NCBI RefSeq assembly: GCF_900101885.1
Contig: NZ_FNAN01000028.1
Span: 1 to 64,000, forward strand
DNA from: Dyadobacter soli
Lineage (GTDB): Bacteria; Bacteroidota; Bacteroidia; Cytophagales; Spirosomataceae
DNA length: 64,000 bases
Reading direction: 5' to 3'
Shown here: piece by piece, positions 16,073 to 23,766 of the stretch
Numbering within the stretch: position 1 is the first letter of the stretch
Layout: every line of letters starts with the position of its first letter
Position numbers and translations under genes: made by a program
The notes under the pieces: model-generated
Database searches by the model: none
Told to the model about the DNA's origin: nothing
Seen by the model: the letters and a program-made list of their open reading frames with translations, nothing else

Positions 16073-16825
16073 ATGGAATCACTTTTCACCACCGACGCGC
16101 TGATCAGTTTGCTTACATTGACTTTACTGGAAGTCGTCCTTGGAATTGACAACGTAATCTTCATCACAATCGTTTCAGGCAAACTGCCTGTCGAACAAAG
16201 AAAAAAAGCACAGAATAACGGCTTGCTCATCGCGCTCGTGTTGCGCGTCGCGCTGTTGTTTGCCATTTCGTGGGTTATCGGCCTGAAAGAAGACCTTCTG
16301 ACGCTTTTCGGTCACGGTTTCAGCGGTCGCGACCTGATCCTGCTGGGAGGAGGACTTTTCCTGCTTTACAGTACTACCAAAGAAATCCACCACAAACTCG
16401 AAGGTGATCCCGAAGACCTGCCCTCTGGTGATATTTCCGGCAAGAAATCGATGACATTCGGCAGCGCGCTCGTACAAATCGCATTGCTGAACATCATCTT
16501 CTCATTCGACTCGGTGCTTACGGCCGTCGGTCTGGTGAAAGAAGTGCCGATCATGATCATCGCGGTCATCGCGTCTACGTTCATTATGATCGCTTTTGCG
16601 AGTAAAATCGGCGATTTCGTAAATAATCACCCTTCGATCAAAATTTTAGCGCTCTCATTTTTGTTGATGATTGGCACGCTGCTCGTAGCAGAAGCATTCC
16701 ACTACGAAATACCAAAAGGCTACGCGTATTTCGCGATGGCGTTCTCCTTCTTCGTGGAACTGCTGAATATGAAGCTGGATAAGAAGACGAAAAATCCGGT
16801 TAAGCTACGCGACCGCGTAAACTGA
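16073..16825 (+). CDS. TerC-family integral membrane protein
   Basis: 250 residues with seven to eight hydrophobic segments. The family signature is intact: LLEVVLGIDNVIFITIVSGKLP near the N-terminus (acidic residues inside membrane segments) and IALLNIIFSFDSVLTAVG in the middle, each half of an inverted repeat. Related proteins export manganese or act with other metal-ion systems (Alx, TerC); the ion here is not evident. The short gap (14 bp) to dnaG suggests read-through into primase. Confidence 0.85.
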   Translation: MESLFTTDALISLLTLTLLEVVLGIDNVIFITIVSGKLPVEQRKKAQNNGLLIALVLRVALLFAISWVIGLKEDLLTLFGHGFSGRDLILLGGGLFLLYSTTKEIHHKLEGDPEDLPSGDISGKKSMTFGSALVQIALLNIIFSFDSVLTAVGLVKEVPIMIIAVIASTFIMIAFASKIGDFVNNHPSIKILALSFLLMIGTLLVAEAFHYEIPKGYAYFAMAFSFFVELLNMKLDKKTKNPVKLRDRVN

Positions 16826-16839
16826 ATATTCAAGAAATT

Positions 16840-18867
16840 ATGCGCATTAACCCCGAAACCGTCGAGAGGATCAAGCAAGCCGCAGATATTGTGGAAGTGG
16901 TAGGGGATTTTGTGTCCTTGAAGAAAAAAGGGGCCAACTATGGCGCTTGCTGCCCTTTTCACAATGAAAAAACGCCTTCATTCAACGTAAACCCGGTAAG
17001 GCAGATTTACAAATGCTTCGGCTGCGGCGCTGCGGGCGATTCCATCAAGTTCGTGATGGACATCGACGGCATTGGTTACGGCGAGGCGTTACGGTACCTG
17101 GCAGGGAAATACAACATCGAGATTGAGGAGGAAGAGCTTACAGACGAGGAAACCATTCGGCAGAATGTGCGGGAAAGTTTGTACATCATCCTCAATTATG
17201 CCAAAAACTACTACCAGCATCAGCTCCACAATAGCGACGAAGGCCAGGCGATTGGTCTGAGCTACTTCCGCGAACGTGGTTTTACGAATGAAATACGTAA
17301 AAAATTCGAGCTCGGTTACAGTCTGGATAATTGGGACGCCTTTTCCAAAGAAGCGTTGGAAAAGGGCTACTCTGCCGAAATCCTGGAAAAAGCAGGCCTC
17401 CTGATCCACAAAGAAGGCAGCCACACGGCCGGTTATGACCGTTTCCGGGGCCGGGTCATCTTCCCGATCCACAACGTGGCGGGTAAGACGATCGCATTCG
17501 GTGCGCGGATATTGAAATCCGACAAAAACCAGCCAAAATACCTCAACTCGCCGGAAACGGAAGTTTACCATAAAAGCGAAGTCCTTTACGGCATTTACCA
17601 GGCGAAAAACGCGATCCGCAGCCTCGAACATTGCTATCTGGTAGAGGGTTATACGGATGTTATTTCACTCCACCAGGCGGGGATCGAGAACGTCGTCGCC
17701 TCTTCCGGAACATCGCTCACAGTGGAGCAGATTCGGCTGATAGGCCGTTTTACGCCCAACGTTACCATTTTGTATGATGGCGATATGGCGGGTATCAAAG
17801 CGGCATTGCGCGGGCTGGACCTGGTTCTGGAAGAGGGTTTGAATGTGAATGTGGTCCTTTTCCCCGACAATGAAGACCCCGACAGCTATGTCCGCAGGGT
17901 CGGTGCCGAGGCATTCAAGGAGCATTTGAAAAAGGCTTCGAAGGACTTTATCACCTTCAAAACCGAAATCCTGCTGCAAGATGCCGGAAATGACCCATTT
18001 CGGTTGGCGGCCGTGATCCAGGAGGTTGTTAACAGCATTGTAAAAATCCCAGACGCGATCAAACGGCAGGTATTCTTCCACCGCACATCGGAAATGATGC
18101 GGGTGGACGAGCAAATGCTGATCACCGAGGGCAATAAGCTGCTTCGGAAGCAGCAAACCGCCAAATCCAACGAGCGGCCGCCACGGCAACCCAACGGAGG
18201 GCAGCAAAGCAGTTCCGGACAGGGAGGTTTTGTACCCGATGGCCCCGATGACCTCGACACACTGTTCAGCGATGGTTTCGGCCCTTTTGCCGGCGAACCG
18301 GATGGTAACCCATTCGTACCGGAGGAAGTTGCGCCTGAGACATTTCAACGAACCAAACTGCATTACCAGGAAGAAGCTTTCGTGCGCCTGCTCGTCGTAC
18401 ACGGAGCGCGTGAGCTGGAACCGACCATCACCGTTTGTCAGTATGTATTAGGCCAAATAGAGGGAATTGAGCTGAAAGATCCTGTTTACAGCCACCTTTT
18501 AAATTTATTCCGCGAGAATTTTAACCGGAATAATGTCCTGACGACCGACTACTTCCTTCAACATAGCGAAGTAGAGATCAGAAACCTGACCATCGAATGG
18601 CTCACCCAGAAACACGAGCTCAGCGAACTTTGGAAGGAGAAATACGAGATCTACGTGCCCTTCGAAACGGACGTGCTGGACAGGACGGCATTCAATAATA
18701 TACTCAGGCTCAAAAAAGCATTCATCGAAGAGAAGATGAAAGTTTGCCTGAAACAGGCGGTACACGCGCAAACGGAAGAGGAGCAACATGCCATCATGAC
18801 TGAGTACATGTTCTATAAGGGCATCAGCATGGCAGCCGCCAAGGAATTGGGAAGCGTAATCGGATAG
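16840..18867 (+). CDS. dnaG: DNA primase
   Basis: 675 residues. The N-terminal CHC2 zinc ribbon has CPFH (38-41) and CFGC (59-62). The catalytic core follows with the conserved FRGRVIFPIHN region, KYLNSPETEVYHKSEVLYG and the Toprim motifs YLVEGYTDVISLHQAGIENVVASSGTS and ILYDGDMAGIKAALR. A Gln/Gly/Pro-rich linker lies near 440-490. The C-terminal helical DnaB-binding region covers about 505-675. It makes RNA primers at the replication fork. Usual bacterial neighbours rpsU and rpoD are absent. Confidence 0.95.
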   Translation: MRINPETVERIKQAADIVEVVGDFVSLKKKGANYGACCPFHNEKTPSFNVNPVRQIYKCFGCGAAGDSIKFVMDIDGIGYGEALRYLAGKYNIEIEEEELTDEETIRQNVRESLYIILNYAKNYYQHQLHNSDEGQAIGLSYFRERGFTNEIRKKFELGYSLDNWDAFSKEALEKGYSAEILEKAGLLIHKEGSHTAGYDRFRGRVIFPIHNVAGKTIAFGARILKSDKNQPKYLNSPETEVYHKSEVLYGIYQAKNAIRSLEHCYLVEGYTDVISLHQAGIENVVASSGTSLTVEQIRLIGRFTPNVTILYDGDMAGIKAALRGLDLVLEEGLNVNVVLFPDNEDPDSYVRRVGAEAFKEHLKKASKDFITFKTEILLQDAGNDPFRLAAVIQEVVNSIVKIPDAIKRQVFFHRTSEMMRVDEQMLITEGNKLLRKQQTAKSNERPPRQPNGGQQSSSGQGGFVPDGPDDLDTLFSDGFGPFAGEPDGNPFVPEEVAPETFQRTKLHYQEEAFVRLLVVHGARELEPTITVCQYVLGQIEGIELKDPVYSHLLNLFRENFNRNNVLTTDYFLQHSEVEIRNLTIEWLTQKHELSELWKEKYEIYVPFETDVLDRTAFNNILRLKKAFIEEKMKVCLKQAVHAQTEEEQHAIMTEYMFYKGISMAAAKELGSVIG

Positions 18868-18889
18868 TTTAACCTAAATATTCGCTGCT

Positions 18890-19429
18890 ATGAGAAATGC
18901 ATCGGCCCTTCTGTGCTTCGTTTTTTTGATTACCGCGTGCAATCCATCCTACAAATTGCTGAAAGTCAAGAAAGAAGGCACTTTCAAACTCGCCGACTAT
19001 CCTACGTACGGCTTTTTCGATATCGAAGCGAAAGGCGACACCGTTTCCAGGAATTTTGAGAAAAATGTGGGCATTATCAAAGATGCCATCGCCAAAAATC
19101 TCCAAGCCCGCGGGCTCGACGAGGCGCGCGACCCGAGCCTGAAAATCAATATCGCGTTGAATGTGCAGGAGCAGCTGCAAACACGCCAGACCGATTTCCG
19201 CACCGACGGTCTGCCCCGCTACATGGGTCAGCGGCGCTATTCGTGGAAAAGTGAGGAAGTGGTAACCGGCAAATACCGCGAGGGCACGATCGTGATTGAC
19301 CTGGTGGATGCCGCCAATAACCGGATGGTGTGGCAGGGCGGTGCCAGTGGCATTATTCCGGAGAAAACGAAGAACTTTACCGAAGATATCAGTCAGGTAA
19401 TCAGTGAAGTAATCGCCAAAATACCTTAA
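18890..19429 (+). CDS. DUF4136-type lipoprotein
   Basis: 179 residues. Signal peptide with lipobox ITAC, so a lipid-anchored envelope protein (Cys17). The mature part matches the DUF4136 pattern of Bacteroidota: Y.TYGFFDIEAKGD, an internal helix with IKDAIAKNLQARGL, PSLKINIALNVQEQ, then IVIDLVDAANNRMVWQGGASGII close to the end. Function unknown; family members are outer-membrane-associated. It follows dnaG by 22 bp. Confidence 0.8.
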   Translation: MRNASALLCFVFLITACNPSYKLLKVKKEGTFKLADYPTYGFFDIEAKGDTVSRNFEKNVGIIKDAIAKNLQARGLDEARDPSLKINIALNVQEQLQTRQTDFRTDGLPRYMGQRRYSWKSEEVVTGKYREGTIVIDLVDAANNRMVWQGGASGIIPEKTKNFTEDISQVISEVIAKIP

Positions 19430-19498
19430 CTAAGGACAGCAAAAAGGGTCGCTTCTTTATCGGAAACAACCCTTTCAATGTCGTCAATATCGGAGTTA

Positions 19499-19801
19499 CT
19501 ACACATTGTTGTTGACTACGCCGCGCGCCTTCTCGGTTACGCTGTCGGCCACGCCATTTGCCTTGTCTTTTGCAGTATTTACATTTTTAATGAACCCTTC
19601 TTTGAGCTTATCGGCCAGGTGGGACAGTTCTTCAAGGCTTTTTTCATATGTATCCTTTGCATTTCCGCCCAGGTCATTTGCCTTATTTTTGATCAATTTG
19701 CGGGTCTCTTTTCCGTTTTTGGGAGCTACCAAAAGGCCAATCGCGATGCCTGTCAACAGTGCTCCGATTGAGCCAATCAAAAATTTTTGGTTCTTGTTCA
19801 T
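19499..19801 (-). CDS. YtxH domain protein
   Basis: 100 residues. One N-terminal membrane segment with the Gly-rich FLIGSIGALLTGIAIGLLVAPKNGKETR pattern typical of YtxH proteins, then a charged amphipathic helix of about 65 residues (LSHLADKLKEGFIKN...DKANGVADSVTEKARG). Family members are small general-stress membrane proteins of unknown mechanism. Stands alone on the minus strand and is divergent from the next gene. Confidence 0.85.
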   Translation of the reverse strand: MNKNQKFLIGSIGALLTGIAIGLLVAPKNGKETRKLIKNKANDLGGNAKDTYEKSLEELSHLADKLKEGFIKNVNTAKDKANGVADSVTEKARGVVNNNV

Positions 19802-19875
19802 ACGAATTCCCTATTTTGTGTTGATAAAAACATTAGAACTGAAAATAACAAAATACTGTGCCACTTCGCAAGTCA

Positions 19876-21009
19876 ATGCGCCGATTTTCCACGAACGGCA
19901 TCTTCTCTGTCATACTTTCATCGCTCTTTTTGATCATGGCGGGTGAAAGCCGCGCCCAATGGAAAGTCATCGATATCAAAACGAAGATCCATATGCGCGC
20001 AGTGCACGCGGTATCGCCTACGATCTGCTGGATCGGCGGCACCCGGGGCACTGTTTTGAAGACTACCGACGGCGGACATACCTGGACGACCTACAAAGTT
20101 TCCGGCGGCGATTCGCTCGACTTCCGCGATATTCACGCGTTCGATAAACAGGTTGCGATTGCCATGAGCGCCGGCGAATCCGAGAAAGACAAAGCGAAAA
20201 TCTACAAGACGGAAGACGGCGGAGAAAGCTGGAAGCTTGTGTACCAAACTACACAAAATGGGGTTTTTCTGGATGGAATCGACTTTTGGGATAAAAATAA
20301 AGGCATTTGCCTCGGCGACCCTACGCAAGGCAGACTGTTCATTTTGACAACTGACGACGGCGGTAATTCCTGGCAGGAACTTCCCCTCGAAAAGCGCCCG
20401 GCAGCCGAAGCCGGCGAAGCATGTTTCGCAGCAAGCGGTACTTCCATTCTAACCAACGGTAAAGGAACTGCATTCATCGGCACCGGTGGCAGCAAAATGG
20501 CAAGGGTGTTCCGATCCGAAGATTACGGCCAGAGCTGGCAGGTATCCGCTACCCCATTGCCCGCCGGACCTACCGCAGGCATTTTCGGGTTGAGGTTTTG
20601 GTCTAAAAAGAATGGTATAGCCGTAGGTGGTGACTACAAAAAGACGACAGATTCAACACAAAACGTACTTTTGACCGAGGACGGCGGCATTACCTGGAAA
20701 TTGGCCGGCATGACCAAGCCCGCGGGACTCAAAGAATCGGTAGCCATTTACCACAAAACCAACGCCACCTGGAACGGCGACACCCAAATCCGCTCTGACA
20801 ATTATGCATTGGTAGCATCCGGCCCGTCCGGCAGCAGTGTTTCGCTCGATCGCGGAAAAAGCTGGATTTCGCTCGGTACCGAAGGTTTCCACTCCCTCAG
20901 CTTCGCCGGAAATGTGGGCTACGGCGTCGGAGCCAATGGTTTAATAGGTAAAATCGAAAAGATTTCTTCCAAAAAGAAAAAGAAGAAGCTGGTTTTGGTT
21001 GATGGATAA
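19876..21009 (+). CDS. Secreted YCF48/BNR-repeat beta-propeller protein
   Basis: 377 residues from the ATG at 19876, which gives a signal peptide ending SRAQ. Repeated blades follow, each with an Asp-box-like TTDGGHTWTTY, TEDGGESWKLV, TTDDGGNSWQEL, SEDYGQSWQVS, TEDGGITWKLA and LDRGKSWISL. This is the pattern of YCF48/Hcf136-like propellers, known in plants for photosystem assembly and widespread as secreted proteins of unknown role in Bacteroidota. The very basic end KKKKKKLVLVDG is unusual. It is convergent with the next gene, with no base between the two stop codons. Confidence 0.85.
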   Translation: MRRFSTNGIFSVILSSLFLIMAGESRAQWKVIDIKTKIHMRAVHAVSPTICWIGGTRGTVLKTTDGGHTWTTYKVSGGDSLDFRDIHAFDKQVAIAMSAGESEKDKAKIYKTEDGGESWKLVYQTTQNGVFLDGIDFWDKNKGICLGDPTQGRLFILTTDDGGNSWQELPLEKRPAAEAGEACFAASGTSILTNGKGTAFIGTGGSKMARVFRSEDYGQSWQVSATPLPAGPTAGIFGLRFWSKKNGIAVGGDYKKTTDSTQNVLLTEDGGITWKLAGMTKPAGLKESVAIYHKTNATWNGDTQIRSDNYALVASGPSGSSVSLDRGKSWISLGTEGFHSLSFAGNVGYGVGANGLIGKIEKISSKKKKKKLVLVDG

Positions 21010-22017
21010 CTAAATCCGGTCAATCAACTCGTTCACTTTCCGCACTTCACGCCCCGCCAAATGATCAGCGATAGCTGCCGCATGCTCACGGCCATTCTCT
21101 ATAAATACCTTTTCCGTAAAAACACCCGCTAGCACAGTCCCGCACAAATACAGGCCCGGCACATTCGTTTCGAAAGTTTCCGAATCGTATTCCGGCACCT
21201 TCGTAACCGGATCGAGCGTTACGCCGCAACGTGCCAGCAAATGCTCATCAGGCAGGTAACCTACCAGTAGGAAGACGAAATCAGCCGGTAGCCATTCCTC
21301 TTCGCCCGTTTCGAGGTTTTCGATCAACAGTCGTCCCGGCTCGATCGCGCGCGTGACCGAGTTGAAGCGCGTATGGATTTTCCCTTCCTTCACCCGGTTC
21401 TTCACGTCAGGTACCAGCCAATATTTCACTTTTGTGCGGAAATCGGCCTCCTTATGCACGATCGTCACCTTCGCATCGTGGCGATACAGCTCCAATGCCG
21501 CTTCCACCGACGAATTGGAACCGCCTACCAGCACCACATTCGTATAGGAATACTTAAATGGCTCGTCATAGTAATGCGAAACGTGGGGCAAGTCCTCTCC
21601 CGGCACATTCAGCATACGCGGGACGTCGAAATAACCCGTCGCCAGGATCACATTTTTGGAATGAAATACCTGACCGTCATTGGAATAAGTCAGAAATGTA
21701 CCGTCCGACTGTTTCTCCGTGCGGTCCACATCTACGAACAACTTGAAATTCAAATGGTAATAGCCGGCAACCTTCCGGTAATATTGCAAAGCCTCGTTCC
21801 GGTTGGCTTTCACGTCCGAAATCGCGAATGGGATGCCGCCTATTTCTATATTTTCGGCAGTGGAAAAAAACTTCATCCTCCGCGGGTACCGGCGGATCGA
21901 TTCGGTGAGGTTTCCTTTTTCGAGGATCAGGTAATCGAGGCCGCTTTTCGCCAGCTCGACACCCATTGCGAGGCCGCACGGGCCACCGCCGATAATGATT
22001 GCGTCGTAAATGTGCAT
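21010..22017 (-). CDS. ypdA: YpdA-family flavoprotein, putative bacillithiol disulfide reductase
   Basis: 335 residues from the ATG at 22015-22017, which places the FAD motif IYDAIIIGGGPCGLAMG right at the N-terminus. A second dinucleotide site VVLVGGSNSSVEAALEL lies near 155-170 and the C-terminal VPGLYLCGTVLAGVFTEKVFIENGREHA near 290-318. No CxxC redox pair is present, as expected of YpdA/Bdr as opposed to thioredoxin reductase. In Firmicutes this enzyme reduces bacillithiol disulfide with NADPH. Its presence suggests bacillithiol use here; bshA-C are not in the window. Confidence 0.85.
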   Translation of the reverse strand: MHIYDAIIIGGGPCGLAMGVELAKSGLDYLILEKGNLTESIRRYPRRMKFFSTAENIEIGGIPFAISDVKANRNEALQYYRKVAGYYHLNFKLFVDVDRTEKQSDGTFLTYSNDGQVFHSKNVILATGYFDVPRMLNVPGEDLPHVSHYYDEPFKYSYTNVVLVGGSNSSVEAALELYRHDAKVTIVHKEADFRTKVKYWLVPDVKNRVKEGKIHTRFNSVTRAIEPGRLLIENLETGEEEWLPADFVFLLVGYLPDEHLLARCGVTLDPVTKVPEYDSETFETNVPGLYLCGTVLAGVFTEKVFIENGREHAAAIADHLAGREVRKVNELIDRI

Positions 22018-22080
22018 TGTATGGGCTGGCGGCCTTATGCTCGCGGCCGCCACTAGTCTTTTAACCCCCTAATTTAGCTA

Positions 22081-23148
22081 TTGGTTTCTGAACTTTGTAA
22101 ATTAGCTAACTGTTCACAGAGTCTGATAATACCACTTTTTAGCTTGGAAAACGCGGTCGGCGACTTTACGGAGAAACTGAATGAATGGGGCAAAGCGAAA
22201 ACCCCGTTCTTTTTTTTGGTGGACTACCAATTCCAAAAACCGCTCGCCTGGAAGCTCGACGAGGTCGATCCCGCAGCAATTCTGTTCAATCTGAACGGAT
22301 TTACCAATGATCACGAGGTGTTCCGTGGTAATCTACCGGAGCACATTCAGTTCGACAAACATCCGCTTCCATTCGAAGCTTACCGACCCAAATTCCAATG
22401 TGTATTAAACCATTTGAATGCAGGTAACTCATTCCTCGTGAACCTTTCGGTACCCACGCCGATCGACACGAACCTGACATTGGAACAAATATTCCGGCAT
22501 AGCGAAGCACCTTACCGGCTGCTCTTCAAAAACCGGTTCGTATGTTTCTCTCCTGAGATTTTCGTGCGTATTCAGGGCGATCGCATTGCCTCCTTCCCGA
22601 TGAAGGGTACCATCGACGCCTCCGTACCGAATGCGGAACAGGTAATACTTTCAGATTATAAGGAAGCCGCCGAGCACGCGACGATCGTCGATCTGATCAG
22701 AAACGATTTGAGTATGGTAGCCGAAAAAGTGTGGGTAGAGCGCTACCGCTACATCGATCGCATTCAGGCTTCCGACAAAACCCTTTTGCAGGTCAGTTCT
22801 GAAATCGCGGGCACTTTACCGGCCGATTTCAATGGCCAATACGGTGACCTTTTGAAAAAACTATTGCCCGCCGGCTCCATTACCGGTGCCCCTAAACCGC
22901 GCACTTTGGAAATCATTGAAGAGGCTGAGCAATATAACCGTGGTTATTACACTGGTGTAATGGGTTATTTCGATGGGCAAAACTTTGAAAGCGCAGTAAT
23001 GATCCGTTTTATCGAGCAGCAGGATCATGAATTGGTTTTCAAAAGTGGCGGCGGCATTACGGCATTAAGTAACGCGAAAAGTGAGTACCAGGAAGTGATC
23101 GATAAAGTTTATCTCCCATTTAGCCACACCCCGCATGCTGTGCTTTGA
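22081..23148 (+). CDS. pabB: Aminodeoxychorismate synthase component I
   Basis: 355 residues if the TTG at 22081 is used; a second TTG at 22144 gives 334, closer to related proteins. There is no in-frame ATG before the conserved core. The chorismate-binding signatures are all present: FLVNLSVPTP, FSPEIFVRIQGDRIASFPMKGTIDAS, ATIVDLIRNDLSMVAEKVWVERY, LLPAGSITGAPKPRTLEIIEEAEQYNRGYYTG and FKSGGGITALSNAKSEYQEVIDK. With a glutamine amidotransferase it makes 4-amino-4-deoxychorismate for folate. Its 3' end overlaps pabC by 14 bp. Confidence 0.9.
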   Translation: MVSELCKLANCSQSLIIPLFSLENAVGDFTEKLNEWGKAKTPFFFLVDYQFQKPLAWKLDEVDPAAILFNLNGFTNDHEVFRGNLPEHIQFDKHPLPFEAYRPKFQCVLNHLNAGNSFLVNLSVPTPIDTNLTLEQIFRHSEAPYRLLFKNRFVCFSPEIFVRIQGDRIASFPMKGTIDASVPNAEQVILSDYKEAAEHATIVDLIRNDLSMVAEKVWVERYRYIDRIQASDKTLLQVSSEIAGTLPADFNGQYGDLLKKLLPAGSITGAPKPRTLEIIEEAEQYNRGYYTGVMGYFDGQNFESAVMIRFIEQQDHELVFKSGGGITALSNAKSEYQEVIDKVYLPFSHTPHAVL

Positions 23149-23728
23149 AACGATTTGTGTCGAAAACCGGCAACTGAAAAACCTCTCCTATCACGATGCA
23201 CGTTTGAACAAAACACGGCAGGAATTGTGGGGTTATGACGATCGTTGGGATTTAAAAGCATTACTCGAAATACCCGAATCAGTTGACGAAAGTCTGCACA
23301 AATGCCGCGTCGCTTACAGCAAAGACATTGACAATATTAAATGGGAACCCTATTCGCCCCGCACGATCCGCAAAATCCGGCTGGTTTATCATGATGAAAT
23401 CGATTATCAATATAAGTACGATAATCGCGATTCGCTTAATGCACTCTACGCCCAGCGGGGGGATGCGGACGAGATACTGATCATCAAAAAAGGGCTGGTG
23501 ACCGATTCTAATTTTTGCAATGTCGCATTCTTCGATGGCAACCGCTGGCTCACGCCTGCAAGCCCCCTCCTGCCCGGCACGCAACGTGCGCTCCTGCTCG
23601 ATGAGGGCATTATCGAAGCCGCCGAAATCCACGAAAGCGACATCGCGACATTCAGTCAAATCCGGCTTTTCAATGCGATGGTCGACTGGGCAAACGCCGC
23701 TACGCTCGACGTTTCGTTGATTGCTTGA
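23135..23728 (+). CDS. pabC: Class IV aminotransferase, probable aminodeoxychorismate lyase
   Basis: 197 residues, a short form common in Bacteroidota. PLP-enzyme class IV features: YHDARLNKTR near 19-28, the probable Schiff-base lysine in YKYDNR (Lys94), ADEILIIKKGLVTDSNFCNVAFFDGNRWLTP, LLPGTQRALLLDEG. The operon partner pabB directly upstream makes aminodeoxychorismate lyase the best call: conversion to 4-aminobenzoate and pyruvate. Confidence 0.8.
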   Translation: MLCFETICVENRQLKNLSYHDARLNKTRQELWGYDDRWDLKALLEIPESVDESLHKCRVAYSKDIDNIKWEPYSPRTIRKIRLVYHDEIDYQYKYDNRDSLNALYAQRGDADEILIIKKGLVTDSNFCNVAFFDGNRWLTPASPLLPGTQRALLLDEGIIEAAEIHESDIATFSQIRLFNAMVDWANAATLDVSLIA

Positions 23729-23766
23729 CCACAAATACCGAACTTGCGCCCGATTTTAACGAACTA

